From Prado023 sp963747335 (GTDB lineage: Bacteria > Actinomycetota > Actinomycetes > S36-B12 > CAIYMF01): a stretch of DNA of 64,000 bases. The notes below the pieces were generated by a model. That model had not been told where the DNA came from and searched no databases. It was given only the letters and a program-made list of their open reading frames with translations. The DNA lies in the NCBI GenBank assembly GCA_963747335.1, contig CAVVEV010000009.1, positions 54,152-118,151 on the forward strand, read 5' to 3'. Within the stretch, counting starts at the first letter, position 1, and every line of letters starts with the position of its first letter. Position numbers and translations under genes: made by a program. Positions 34,433-42,649 of the stretch are shown here, one piece after another.

Positions 34433-35044
34433 TCAGCCGCTGAGGCCTCCGGTGAAGAGCGCCACGATGACGTAGATCACCTGCAGCACGAGGAACGCCA
34501 TGGCGACGATCCCGAGGATCCGTCCGACGTTGGTGGTGCCGCGGCCGGAGGGGTCCATCACGCCGGCATCCATCTCTTCGAGGTCCTTCTTGCCGAAGAG
34601 GTAGGCCAGGATCCCCAGGGGACCGCAGCACAGCAGCCCGACGATGCCCAGGCCGAGCACGAGGTTCGCCCGGTGCGGCTTGAGCCCGGTTGCTGCGAAC
34701 CCGCCGCCCGGTCCGGCCGGGAAGGCCGGCGGGTAGGCGCCGGGAGGCGGGGCCATCGGGTATCCGCCGGGTGCGGCGGGTGGGGGCGGCGGGGGCGGGT
34801 AGGCGCCCGCGCCGGACATCGGCGGCGGGGGTGGATAGCTCCCTGCAGGCGGGGGCGGGGGCTGGTACGCCGGGGGCGCCTCCGTGGCGGGAGGCGACGG
34901 CGGGGGCTCGTCGGACTCGGGAGGCTCGGGCGGTGCTGCGGGGGCCTCGAACGCGGGGGCTGCGGGCTCGGGCACCTCTTCCGGCGGTGGGGTCAGGGCT
35001 CCACCGAGGGGCTCCTCAGGCGGGTCGACGGGGGGCTGGGTCAT
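34433..35044 (-). CDS. Proline-rich membrane protein with DUF4190-like C-terminus
   Basis: This 203-residue protein has an N-terminal half of Pro/Gly/Ala low complexity (repeats such as YPPPPPM). The C-terminal part has two hydrophobic helices (about 135-160 and 180-200) flanking a short polar loop with GKKDLEEMDAG, a pattern seen in DUF4190-type actinobacterial membrane proteins. The start at ATG 35044 is supported by GGAAGGAG nine bases before it. An in-frame ATG at 35113 would add a poorly supported leader. The function is unknown; such proteins are often near cell-envelope genes. Confidence 0.75.
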   Translation of the reverse strand: MTQPPVDPPEEPLGGALTPPPEEVPEPAAPAFEAPAAPPEPPESDEPPPSPPATEAPPAYQPPPPPAGSYPPPPPMSGAGAYPPPPPPPAAPGGYPMAPPPGAYPPAFPAGPGGGFAATGLKPHRANLVLGLGIVGLLCCGPLGILAYLFGKKDLEEMDAGVMDPSGRGTTNVGRILGIVAMAFLVLQVIYVIVALFTGGLSG

Positions 35045-35078
35045 TCCGGACGCTCCTTCCAGAGGGTGTTCGACTCGC

Positions 35079-35084
35079 AGGCTA
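35079..35084 (-). promoter_or_regulatory. -10 element for the proline-rich membrane protein gene
   Basis: TAGCCT on the minus strand gives a leader of about 28 bases with a ribosome-binding site. This is a normal leadered gene, useful as a contrast to the leaderless ones. Confidence 0.5.
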
Positions 35085-35174
35085 GACCCCGTGGGCCCGC
35101 TTTCGTCGGACATGTGGGGGTTGTCACCCGACCGGAGTCGGCCTCGGGCGGTCCTCGCGTCCCTCGACTCAGCC

Positions 35175-36017
35175 CTACGGCTCGGTGACCAGGTCGATCG
35201 CCTCCTCCACACGCGCGAGCAGCGCCGGGTCGAGGTCGGCGTAGGAGCGCACCGAGCCCAGGATCCGCCGCCATGCCGCCCGTTCGTCGGGCGGCCATCC
35301 CAGGGCGGCGCACACCCCGGCCTTCCACGGCGTGCCCCGCGGGACGCTCGGCCAGGAATCGATCCCGACGGCCGACGGTCGCACGGCCTGCCAGACGTCG
35401 ACGTACGGGTGCCCCAGCACCGCCACGTGCGGCGCCCATCGACGGGTCACCTCGTCGCCGACCCGCGACTCCTTGGTCCCGGGCAGCAGATGGTCCACGA
35501 GCACCACGAGCCGGCGGTGCGGGCCGGGCTCGAACCTCGAGACGAGCGTGACGAGGTCATCGATGCCGCCCATCGGCTCGACGACGATCCCGAGCTCGCG
35601 CAGGTCCGCACCCCAGACCTTCTCGACCAGCTCGGCGTCGTGGGTCCCCTCCACCCAGATCCTCGAGGCCCGTGCGACCCTGGCGGCACTCCGGGGTGCG
35701 GCAATGGAGCCCGAGGCCGTCCTGGTCGGGGTGCTCGGTGGGGCCGGTGCCGCGGCTCGCGGACGGGTCAGGGTCACCGTGCGTCCCTCGAGCAGGAAGG
35801 CCGCTGGTTCGGCGGGGAACAGCCGGCGGCTGCCGTGACGGTCCTCGAGCGCCACCGACCATCCGACCGCCGTCTTCTCCCATCCGACGATCGCCCCGCA
35901 CCATCCGCTTGACGCGCACTCGACGACAAGGTCGCTCTCGCCGACGACCTCAGCCACACGGGGAGCGCGGGAGTGCTGCCCCGCGGCCAGCACGTCGGAG
36001 CCGTAGCGATCCTGCAC
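35175..36017 (-). CDS. DUF3097 domain protein
   Basis: This 280-residue protein matches the DUF3097 family, restricted to actinobacteria and of unknown function. Visible conserved parts are RIWVEGTHDAELVEKVWG, VEPMGGIDDL, and a later WAPHVAVLGHPYVDVWQAV block. The first of these resembles a Toprim-like nucleotide-binding fold. The start GTG 36017 begins VQDRYGSDVL, the usual N-terminus, and TAGGGT ends seven bases upstream. An upstream in-frame extension to 36686 has no resemblance to known proteins and is not used. It is monocistronic on the minus strand. Confidence 0.9.
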   Translation of the reverse strand: MQDRYGSDVLAAGQHSRAPRVAEVVGESDLVVECASSGWCGAIVGWEKTAVGWSVALEDRHGSRRLFPAEPAAFLLEGRTVTLTRPRAAAPAPPSTPTRTASGSIAAPRSAARVARASRIWVEGTHDAELVEKVWGADLRELGIVVEPMGGIDDLVTLVSRFEPGPHRRLVVLVDHLLPGTKESRVGDEVTRRWAPHVAVLGHPYVDVWQAVRPSAVGIDSWPSVPRGTPWKAGVCAALGWPPDERAAWRRILGSVRSYADLDPALLARVEEAIDLVTEP

Positions 36018-36024
36018 AGCGGCG

Positions 36025-36030
36025 ACCCTA
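36025..36030 (-). promoter_or_regulatory. -10 element for the DUF3097 gene, probably leaderless
   Basis: On the minus strand TAGGGT ends seven bases before GTG 36017. Confidence 0.55.
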
Positions 36031-36082
36031 TCCCGCGGCCGTTCGGCCAGTCCGCGTTGCACCTGCTCTGCCCGACACGGAC

Positions 36083-36126
36083 TTGCGTTGCATCGGGGAC
36101 GTCGAAACGTCCCATGTGCAACGCAA
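36083..36126 (-). terminator. Hairpin terminator after the alcohol dehydrogenase operon
   Basis: A two-part stem (outer 10 pairs, a 3-base internal loop, inner 7 pairs) has a TTCG loop on the minus strand. It begins eight bases after the dehydrogenase stop. No T-tract follows. Confidence 0.65.
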
Positions 36127-36133
36127 CCTCCGC

Positions 36134-37279
36134 CTACAGGGCGGCGCGGAACACCTTCGTCAGGTCCTCGGTGCCCAGCGTCACCGGGTTGCCCGCCATG
36201 CTGCTGGCACGGGCGGCCTTGGCCACGACCTCGTCGGTGTCCAGTTCGCTGAGTCCGTAGGCGGACAGGGGCCGGATCTCGAACAGTGCGCACGTGTGCT
36301 CGATCCAGTGCAGCCCGTCCTCGGGCGTGGCATCCGGGACCCCCGTCAGACAGGCGGCGATCACGGCGAAGCGCCCGGCCAGGCGGGCGTCCGCGTGGGC
36401 GAGGTTGGCCTCGCACACCGGTCCGAGCAGGGCTGCACAGATGGCCCCGTGTGGCGCGTCGGTCATCCCGCCGATGACTCCGGCGAACCCGTGCACTGCG
36501 CCGAGCTTGGCGTTGGCCAGTGACAGGCCCCCCAGCAGGCTGCACAGCGCCATGTCCGTGCGGGCCCCCAGGTCGGCGCCGTCCCAGTACGCGGCGACGA
36601 GACTGCGGCCAGCGGCCATCATGCCCATCCGCGCCCAGCTGTCGGTCATGACGTTGGCCCGGTTCGACACGTAGGGCTCGAGGCACTGGGTCAGGGCGTC
36701 CATCCCGGACGCGGCGGTGACCGCGGCCGGGCAGTCGAGGGTCAGCTCGGGATCGACCACCGCATGTCTCGGGACCATCAGCGGATGGCGCAGGCTGGCC
36801 TTCACCTGGTGCTCGGGAACGGAGAGCACCGCGTTGGCCGTGGCCTCCGCGCCTGTCCCCGCCGTCGTCGGTACGGCAACCAGCGGCAACGGGGCATGGT
36901 GGATCGGCTGCCCACGACCCACGACTTCGATGTAGTCCATGGGGTCACCGCCGTTGCCCAGGAGCATGGCGGCGGACTTGGCCAGGTCGATCGGGCTGCC
37001 GCCGCCGAGCGCGACCACCACGTCGGCATCCAGCGACAGTCCGACCGCGGCTGCGGACCGTGCGTCGTCCACGGTCGGCTCGCCGGCGACGGCGACGACC
37101 TCCAAGGCGTTGGCCACGGCCCGCAGCGGCGCAATGACGGCCTCCACGCGGGCCGGGGTGGCGCCGGTGACCACCAGCACCCGCGAGCCGAGTCCCGCGA
37201 CGATGCCCGGCAGGTCGGCGACCCGCCCGGGGCCGAAGGTGACCCGCGGCGGCAGGGCGAGGTCGAAGGACGTGCTCAC
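36134..37279 (-). CDS. Iron-containing alcohol dehydrogenase family oxidoreductase
   Basis: This 381-residue NAD(P)-dependent type III alcohol dehydrogenase has the nucleotide-binding GGGSPIDLAKSAAML motif near residue 92. The metal ligands are probably in SGMDALTQCLEP and GAVHGFAG, which hold the His residues, with a further His in MTDAPHGAICA. The TTAGTGAEAT segment is diagnostic. The substrate is unclear; maleylacetate reductase-like and glycerol/1-propanol-type members are possible. The GTG start at 37279 overlaps the stop of the small monooxygenase gene upstream by four bases, so the two form one operon. Confidence 0.9.
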   Translation of the reverse strand: MSTSFDLALPPRVTFGPGRVADLPGIVAGLGSRVLVVTGATPARVEAVIAPLRAVANALEVVAVAGEPTVDDARSAAAVGLSLDADVVVALGGGSPIDLAKSAAMLLGNGGDPMDYIEVVGRGQPIHHAPLPLVAVPTTAGTGAEATANAVLSVPEHQVKASLRHPLMVPRHAVVDPELTLDCPAAVTAASGMDALTQCLEPYVSNRANVMTDSWARMGMMAAGRSLVAAYWDGADLGARTDMALCSLLGGLSLANAKLGAVHGFAGVIGGMTDAPHGAICAALLGPVCEANLAHADARLAGRFAVIAACLTGVPDATPEDGLHWIEHTCALFEIRPLSAYGLSELDTDEVVAKAARASSMAGNPVTLGTEDLTKVFRAAL

Positions 37280-37599
37280 GGGGCCGGTGTCGCCCAGCGG
37301 CTGTCCTGGGCGGGGAAGGCGGCGGCGAACTTCGTCGCCGAACGTGGGACGGCCATCATCGGGGCCACTGTGTCGCGCCAGGTCGCGTAGTGGGTGGTCT
37401 CCTTGTGCGCCCCCGCTGCGGCATCGTCGGCGTACACCTCCACGAGCACCACGTGAGTGGCGTCGGAGAGGTCGGTGATGACGTCGAAGCGGAGCACGCC
37501 CGGCTCCTCGAGGGAGGCCGCGGCATTCGCCTCGGTCGCAGCCAGGAATGCCGGGACCGAGTCGGGTACGACATGCACGTGGACGTGAACGATGAGCAT
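37276..37599 (-). CDS. Antibiotic biosynthesis monooxygenase (ABM) domain protein
   Basis: This 107-residue dimeric ferredoxin-like protein of the ABM / putative quinol monooxygenase family begins MLIVHVHVHVVPD. The family blocks EPGVLRFDVI and FVEVY-type VLVEVYADDAAAGAHKETTHYATW are visible; the last resembles the LsrG/YgiN pattern. Such enzymes act on quinones or small aldehydes, often with a partner reductase. It is translationally coupled to the alcohol dehydrogenase downstream. CACAAT ends six bases before ATG 37599, predicting a leaderless operon mRNA. Confidence 0.88.
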   Translation of the reverse strand: MLIVHVHVHVVPDSVPAFLAATEANAAASLEEPGVLRFDVITDLSDATHVVLVEVYADDAAAGAHKETTHYATWRDTVAPMMAVPRSATKFAAAFPAQDSRWATPAP

Positions 37600-37605
37600 G
37601 CCCCG

Positions 37606-37611
37606 ATTGTG
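37606..37611 (-). promoter_or_regulatory. -10 element for the ABM-dehydrogenase operon, probably leaderless
   Basis: On the minus strand CACAAT ends six bases before ATG 37599. Nearly the same arrangement occurs before recO, hemW and the first GH13 gene. Confidence 0.5.
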
Positions 37612-37764
37612 GCGGCCCGCGAACCCCCAACGCCCGGCGGCGACCACCGCCGATGCGCAAACCCTCCACGCAGGTTCACCCCCTCAACACCGGTCGGGAG
37701 GATCTGTCCGGTTGTGGAGGGTTTCGGTGGGACTGGGATTGCGGGCCGGACGGCGCGGCTCGGC

Positions 37765-37795
37765 GTAGAATGGCACTCCAACCCTGTGAGTGCCA
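37765..37795 (+). promoter_or_regulatory. hrcA promoter with CIRCE-type operator
   Basis: A -10 box TAGAAT (37765-37770) runs directly into TGGCACTC, a nine-base spacer, and GAGTGCCA (37771-37795). The spacer length and the GCACTC/GAGTGC core match the CIRCE element (GCACTC-N9-GAGTGC) that HrcA binds. The outer bases differ from the usual TTA/TAA. Repressor on this site would block transcription initiation, so hrcA-dnaJ should be self-regulated and heat-induced. Confidence 0.85.
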
Positions 37796-37853
37796 GCGCG
37801 TTCCGAGTGACTGGCCGTCACGCACCAGGCCTCGTCGCGCTCAGGAGGTGCCC

Positions 37854-38867
37854 ATGCTCGATGACCGCAAGCTCTCGGTGCTGCGCGCCATCGTCGAGGA
37901 CTACGTACGCACCCACGAACCCGTGGGCTCCAAAGGGCTGGTGGATCGACACTCGCTGGGCGTCTCCCCGGCCACGATCCGCAACGACATGGCCGTGCTC
38001 GAGGAGGAGGGCTTCATCGCCCAGCCGCACACCAGCGCCGGTCGGATCCCCACCGACAAGGGCTATCGGCTGTTCGTCGACCGGCTCTCGCAGGTCAAGC
38101 CGCTGAGCCCCGCCGAACGCCGGGCGATCGAGAACTTCCTGGCAGGTGCCGTTGACCTCGACGACGTCATGGGGCGCTCGGTGCGGCTGCTCGCGCAGAT
38201 CACCCGGCAGGTGGCGCTCGTCCAGTACCCCTCGTTGACCAGTTCCGCGGTCCGCCACGTCGAGCTCGTGCCCCTGAGTGAGCATCGCCTGCTGCTGGTC
38301 CTGATCGCCGACACCGGCCGGATCGAGCAGCGCGTGGTCGAGGTGCCGGCGCCGCTCTCCGATGACGATCTCGCCGAGCTGCGCAGGCTGCTCAACGAGT
38401 CGGTCGGCGGCGGATCCTTCACGTCCGTGGCCGACCGCGTCGCCGACCTGCCCGAGCGCTTCGACGAGGCCAGTCGACCAGCTGTGTCCGTGGTGCTGGC
38501 CACCCTGCTCGAGACAGTGGTGGAGCGTCACGAGGAGCGCATCGTGATGGGCGGTACCGCGAACCTCGCCCGGTACGTCGACGGGTTCGACGGCCTGCAG
38601 CCCGTCCTCGAGGCGCTCGAGGAGCAGATGGTGCTGCTGCGCCTGCTCGGCGAGACACGCGCGGAGGCAGTGACCGTCACGATCGGCCACGAGAACCTGG
38701 TGGCCGGCATGAGCAGCACCTCCGTGGTCAGCGCCGGCTACGGCCCGAACCACGGGACTGTCGCACGGCTCGGGGTCGTCGGCCCCACCCATATGGACTA
38801 CCCCAGCACGATGGCCTCGGTCCGGGCAGTCGCTCGGTACCTGGGGCAGCTGCTGCGAAACGAATAG
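37854..38867 (+). CDS. hrcA: Heat-inducible transcription repressor HrcA
   Basis: This 337-residue repressor of chaperone genes has an N-terminal winged helix (VGSKGLVDRHSLGVSPATIRNDMAVLEEEGFI, positions about 20-60), followed by the SAGRIPTDKGYR segment typical of HrcA, then a dimerisation domain. ATG 37854 has an AGGAGG site six bases upstream. An in-frame ATG at 37653 is not used because it would pass through the CIRCE site. The operator upstream fits autoregulation. It is followed by dnaJ seven bases later. Confidence 0.95.
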   Translation: MLDDRKLSVLRAIVEDYVRTHEPVGSKGLVDRHSLGVSPATIRNDMAVLEEEGFIAQPHTSAGRIPTDKGYRLFVDRLSQVKPLSPAERRAIENFLAGAVDLDDVMGRSVRLLAQITRQVALVQYPSLTSSAVRHVELVPLSEHRLLLVLIADTGRIEQRVVEVPAPLSDDDLAELRRLLNESVGGGSFTSVADRVADLPERFDEASRPAVSVVLATLLETVVERHEERIVMGGTANLARYVDGFDGLQPVLEALEEQMVLLRLLGETRAEAVTVTIGHENLVAGMSSTSVVSAGYGPNHGTVARLGVVGPTHMDYPSTMASVRAVARYLGQLLRNE

Positions 38868-38874
38868 GACTCCC

Positions 38875-40008
38875 GTGGCCAACGACTACTACGCCACCCT
38901 CGGCGTTGCCCGAGATGCGAGCGCGGACGAGATCAAGCGCTCGTACCGCCGACTCGCCCGCGAACTGCACCCGGACGTGAACCCCGACCCGGACACCCAG
39001 GAGCGCTTCAAGGAGGTGACGGCGGCCTACGAGGTGCTCTCCGACCCGGAGAAGCGCCAGATGTACGACCTCGGTGCAGACCCGCGCAGCCCCGGCGGCG
39101 GGAGCCCGTTCGGTCCAGGAACCGCCGGGTTCGGGTTCGGCGACATCATGGACGCCTTCTTCGGCGGGCAGCAGGCGCGCGGGCCCAAGCCCCGGGTCCG
39201 CCGCGGCCAGGACGCCCTGATCAAGGTGACGATCGACCTGCCCGAGGCGGCGTTCGGTGTCGTCAAGGAGATCCAGGTCGACACCGCGCTCGTCTGCCCC
39301 ACCTGCACGGGAACAGGGGCGGCCGCCGATCACCAGCCGACCGAGTGCTCGATGTGCCGCGGCCGTGGCGAGATCCAGTCCGTCCAGCGCTCGTTCCTCG
39401 GCCAGGTCATGACCTCCCGGCCGTGTCCGCAGTGCCAGGGCTTCGGCACCGTGATCACCCACCCGTGCCCCGAGTGCAACGCCGAGGGTCGGGTGCGCAC
39501 GCGGCGCACCCTCAAGGTCAAGATCCCGGCCGGCATCGACGACGGCACCCGGATCCAGCTGTCCGGTGAGGGCGAGGTCGGCCCCGGCGGCGGGCCCGCC
39601 GGCGACCTGTATGTCGAGGTCTCGACGCGACCGCACGCGGTGTTCCAGCGCAGCGGTGACGACCTGCACTGCTCGATCGCCCTGCCCATGACGGTGGCCG
39701 CGCTCGGAACGGCCCTCAAGCTCGAGACCCTCGACGGGACCGAGGATGTGGAGATCCGCCCCGGCACCCAGCCCGGCCATGTGGTCACGCTCAAGGCGCG
39801 TGGGGTGCCGCACCTGCGCAGCTCCGGCCGCGGGGACCTGCTGGTCCACATCGACGTCCAGACCCCGACGAAGCTGGACCAGCGACAGGAGGAGCTCCTG
39901 CGCGAGTTCGCCGCCATCCGCGGTGAGGAGCAGGTGAGCACCACGTTCCAGCGCCCCGAGAAGGAGGGGTTGTTCACCCGCATCAAGGACGCGTTCTCCG
40001 CCCGATGA
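38875..40008 (+). CDS. dnaJ: Chaperone DnaJ
   Basis: This 377-residue J-domain co-chaperone stimulates DnaK. The J domain has HPD at ELHPDVNPD (about residue 33). A Gly/Phe-rich linker follows, then a zinc domain with four CxxCxGxG-type repeats starting at C141 (CPTCTGTG, CSMCRGRG, CPQCQGFG, CPECNAEG; the last is slightly altered), then substrate-binding domains. The start is GTG 38875. Because it follows hrcA it corresponds to the second, HrcA-linked DnaJ of actinobacteria rather than the dnaK-operon one. Its stop overlaps rsmE. Confidence 0.95.
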   Translation: MANDYYATLGVARDASADEIKRSYRRLARELHPDVNPDPDTQERFKEVTAAYEVLSDPEKRQMYDLGADPRSPGGGSPFGPGTAGFGFGDIMDAFFGGQQARGPKPRVRRGQDALIKVTIDLPEAAFGVVKEIQVDTALVCPTCTGTGAAADHQPTECSMCRGRGEIQSVQRSFLGQVMTSRPCPQCQGFGTVITHPCPECNAEGRVRTRRTLKVKIPAGIDDGTRIQLSGEGEVGPGGGPAGDLYVEVSTRPHAVFQRSGDDLHCSIALPMTVAALGTALKLETLDGTEDVEIRPGTQPGHVVTLKARGVPHLRSSGRGDLLVHIDVQTPTKLDQRQEELLREFAAIRGEEQVSTTFQRPEKEGLFTRIKDAFSAR

Positions 40009-40754
40009 CCGCCGCGCTGTTCCACATCGAGTCCGCCGTCGCGGCCGGGGCCCGGGTCGGGGACATCGTCGAGCTGAGCGGACCCGAGGGCCGGCACGCC
40101 GTCGCGGTGCGGCGCGTGGAGGTCGGCGAGCGCATCGACCTCGGCGACGGCGCGGGGATCGTCCTGAGCGCGATGGTCGAGGCCCTGCACGGCCGGGATT
40201 CGCTCACGGCCAGGGTCCTCCAGCGTTCTGAGCTCCCGACGGCGCAGCCGCGGATCATCGTCGTGCAGGCCCTGCCCAAGGGGGAGCGTGGCGAGACCGC
40301 GGTGGAGACGCTGACCGAGGTGGGCGTCGACGTCATCGTCCCGTGGCAGGCCGAGCGGTGCGTTGCGCGCTGGAGCGGGGACCGGGTCGAGCGGGGCCGG
40401 GCCAAGTGGTCGGCCACCGCCCGGGCAGCCGGCAAGCAGGCACGGCGGGCCTGGCTGCCTGAGGTCTGCGCGCTGGCCAGGAGCGCCGACGTCGAGGCGC
40501 TCGTCGCCTCCGCCGCCTGTGCGATCGTGCTGCACGAGGCGGCAGCGGTGCCGCTGGGCGACATCGCTGTTCCGGTAGACGGCGATATCGTGCTCATCGT
40601 CGGACCTGAGGGCGGCGTCAGCCCCGACGAGCTCGAGCGGTTCACGACCGCTGGCGCCCACATCGCGCTGGTCGGCCCGACGGTCATGCGCACCTCGACA
40701 GCCGGGACTGTCGCCGCAGCCGTGATCCTCGCCGCGACCTCCCGCTGGTCCTGA
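40005..40754 (+). CDS. rsmE: 16S rRNA (uracil1498-N3)-methyltransferase
   Basis: This 249-residue SPOUT-class enzyme methylates U1498 of 16S rRNA with S-adenosylmethionine. It has an N-terminal PUA-like domain (ELSGPEGRHAVAVRRVEVG) and a C-terminal knot domain with QALPKGERGE, LIVGPEGGVSPDEL and a final LVGPTVMRTSTA segment. The ATGA overlap with dnaJ indicates coupled translation. Length and motifs are normal. Confidence 0.95.
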   Translation: MTAALFHIESAVAAGARVGDIVELSGPEGRHAVAVRRVEVGERIDLGDGAGIVLSAMVEALHGRDSLTARVLQRSELPTAQPRIIVVQALPKGERGETAVETLTEVGVDVIVPWQAERCVARWSGDRVERGRAKWSATARAAGKQARRAWLPEVCALARSADVEALVASAACAIVLHEAAAVPLGDIAVPVDGDIVLIVGPEGGVSPDELERFTTAGAHIALVGPTVMRTSTAGTVAAAVILAATSRWS

Positions 40755-40790
40755 CCCGCCGCCCGGCCTCGGCGGTGGGAGGATGGTGCC

Positions 40791-41135
40791 ATGAGCGGTA
40801 GCTGCCTGTTCTGCAAGATCGTCGCCCGCGAGATCCCGGCCACCATCGTCGATGAATCCGACACCACGCTGGCGTTCCGCGACATCTCGCCGGTGTCCCC
40901 GACCCACGTGCTGGTGATCCCCAAGCAGCACGTCGCCACCCTCGACGAGGCGGTCGCGGTCAACCCGGCGATCGCCGCCGACGTGATCACCCGCTGCGTC
41001 CACGTGGCGCAGCTCGAGGGGTTGACCGGCGGGTACCGCGTGGTCGTCAACAACGGCCGCCTCGGTGGTCAGGAGGTCAGCCACCTGCATGCCCACGTCC
41101 TCGGCGGCCGTGCGCATTCGTGGCCGCCGGGCTGA
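40791..41135 (+). CDS. HIT family nucleotide hydrolase (HinT-like)
   Basis: This 114-residue histidine-triad protein probably acts as a purine nucleoside phosphoramidase. It has the N-terminal CLFCKIVAREIPA, the loop VLVIPKQHV, and the catalytic triad motif HLHAHVLGG near residue 102. A GGGAGG site lies eight bases before ATG 40791; the overlapping GAGGAT ending six bases before the ATG could also act as a -10 box. It sits in the usual place between rsmE and phoH. Confidence 0.93.
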   Translation: MSGSCLFCKIVAREIPATIVDESDTTLAFRDISPVSPTHVLVIPKQHVATLDEAVAVNPAIAADVITRCVHVAQLEGLTGGYRVVVNNGRLGGQEVSHLHAHVLGGRAHSWPPG

Positions 41136-41143
41136 ACGGGCCC

Positions 41144-41149
41144 TACCCT
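41144..41149 (+). promoter_or_regulatory. -10 element for phoH, probably leaderless
   Basis: TACCCT ends nine bases before ATG 41159 and overlaps the end of the intergenic gap after the HIT gene. Confidence 0.5.
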
Positions 41150-41158
41150 TGAGTGGTC

Positions 41159-42190
41159 ATGACTGAATCCACACTGCGCCCTGAGCGCATCCAGCACACC
41201 GTCATCGTGCCTGCGAGCCTCGACATGGTCGCCGTCGTCGGGGTCGGCGACGAGGTCCTGCGCGCCATCGAGGCTGAGCTCCCCGCGATGGACATCCACG
41301 TCCGCGGCAACCAGATCACCCTCACCGGCGGATCGGCGGACCTGCACATGGTCGAGCGGCTCTTCGACGAGATCGTCTCGATCGTGCGCACCGGCCAGGG
41401 CATGAGCCCCGACGCCGCTCGCCGGACCCTGGCGATGCTCCGCGCCGAGCCCGAGACCCGGCCCGTGGACGTCCTCACGGCGAACATCCTGTCCAACCGC
41501 GGGCGCACGATCCGTCCCAAGACGCTGAACCAGAAGCGCTATGTTGACGCGATCGACCAGCACACGATCGTCTTCGGCATCGGCCCGGCGGGGACCGGCA
41601 AGACCTACCTGGCCGTCGCCAAGGCCGTGCAGGCGCTGCAGGCCAAGAAGGTCAACCGGATCGTTCTGACCCGGCCGGCGGTCGAGGCCGGCGAGCGCCT
41701 GGGTTACCTGCCCGGGACGCTCTCGGAGAAGATCGACCCCTACCTGCGCCCGTTGTACGACGCATTGCGCGACATGCTCGACCCTGACTCGATCCCACGG
41801 CTGCTGACATCCGGGGTCATCGAGGTCGCGCCGCTGGCCTACATGCGCGGGCGCACGCTCAACGACGCCTTCGTGATCCTCGACGAGGCGCAGAACACCT
41901 CCCCGGACCAGATGAAGATGTTCCTGACTCGCCTCGGGTTCGGCTCCACGATGGTCGTCACCGGTGACGTCACGCAGGTCGACCTCCCCGGCGGGACCGA
42001 CTCCGGGCTCAAGGTCGTCCAGGGGATCCTCGACGGCGTGCGCGACGTGTCCTTCTGCCACCTGAACGCCCACGACGTCGTGCGCCACAGCCTGGTGACT
42101 GACATCGTGCAGGCCTACGGCCGCTACGACGAGGAGCAGGCCCGAACGGAGCGCCCGGATCGACCGGTCCGCCCGGTCAGGCGGCGCTGA
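41159..42190 (+). CDS. PhoH family ATPase
   Basis: This 343-residue RNA-linked ATPase has an N-terminal KH-like region (about 10-100) and a P-loop domain with FGIGPAGTGKTYLA (about residue 139), a Walker B-like FVILDEAQN (about 237) and a TGDVTQVDLP segment. PhoH proteins beside ybeY are thought to act in RNA maturation. ATG 41159 is preferred to GTG 41153, two codons earlier, because of the -10 box. The stop overlaps ybeY (TGATG). Confidence 0.93.
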   Translation: MTESTLRPERIQHTVIVPASLDMVAVVGVGDEVLRAIEAELPAMDIHVRGNQITLTGGSADLHMVERLFDEIVSIVRTGQGMSPDAARRTLAMLRAEPETRPVDVLTANILSNRGRTIRPKTLNQKRYVDAIDQHTIVFGIGPAGTGKTYLAVAKAVQALQAKKVNRIVLTRPAVEAGERLGYLPGTLSEKIDPYLRPLYDALRDMLDPDSIPRLLTSGVIEVAPLAYMRGRTLNDAFVILDEAQNTSPDQMKMFLTRLGFGSTMVVTGDVTQVDLPGGTDSGLKVVQGILDGVRDVSFCHLNAHDVVRHSLVTDIVQAYGRYDEEQARTERPDRPVRPVRRR

Positions 42191-42645
42191 TGGCGCAAGT
42201 GGAGGTCGACAACCGAAGCGCGATCGAAGTCGACCCCGCGCCGCTGGTCGCCCAGGCGGAGTACACCCTCGAGCGCCTGGGCCTGCACCGGGACGTGGAG
42301 CTGTCGATCTCCCTGGTGGACCCCGAGGAGATCACCGACCTGCACGTGCGTTGGATGGACCTTCCCGGGCCGACCGACGTCCTGAGCTTCCCGATGGACG
42401 AGCTGCGCGCGCCGGAGCCGGGGGAGACCGCCGAGCCGGGCATGCTGGGCGACGTGGTGATCTGCCCCCAGGTGGCGGCCGAGCAGGGCTCGACGGCGGG
42501 CCACGGGCTGTCTGGAGAGCTCGAGCTGCTGCTGGCCCATGGGATCCTGCACCTGCTCGGCCACGACCATGCCGAGCCTGAGGAGCACGCGGTGATGTTC
42601 GGGCTGCAGGACGAGCTGCTCGCCGCCTGGCGAGGACGGGGCTGA
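42190..42645 (+). CDS. ybeY: Endoribonuclease YbeY
   Basis: This 151-residue single-zinc endoribonuclease matures the 3' end of 16S rRNA and checks ribosome quality. The metal site HGILHLLGHDH (about residue 117) is intact: the H3xH5xH pattern coordinates zinc. The segment PTDVLSFPMDE is also conserved. The start overlaps the phoH stop and CNNM follows by four bases, so phoH-ybeY-CNNM-era is one operon. Confidence 0.95.
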   Translation: MAQVEVDNRSAIEVDPAPLVAQAEYTLERLGLHRDVELSISLVDPEEITDLHVRWMDLPGPTDVLSFPMDELRAPEPGETAEPGMLGDVVICPQVAAEQGSTAGHGLSGELELLLAHGILHLLGHDHAEPEEHAVMFGLQDELLAAWRGRG

Positions 42646-42649
42646 GGAC

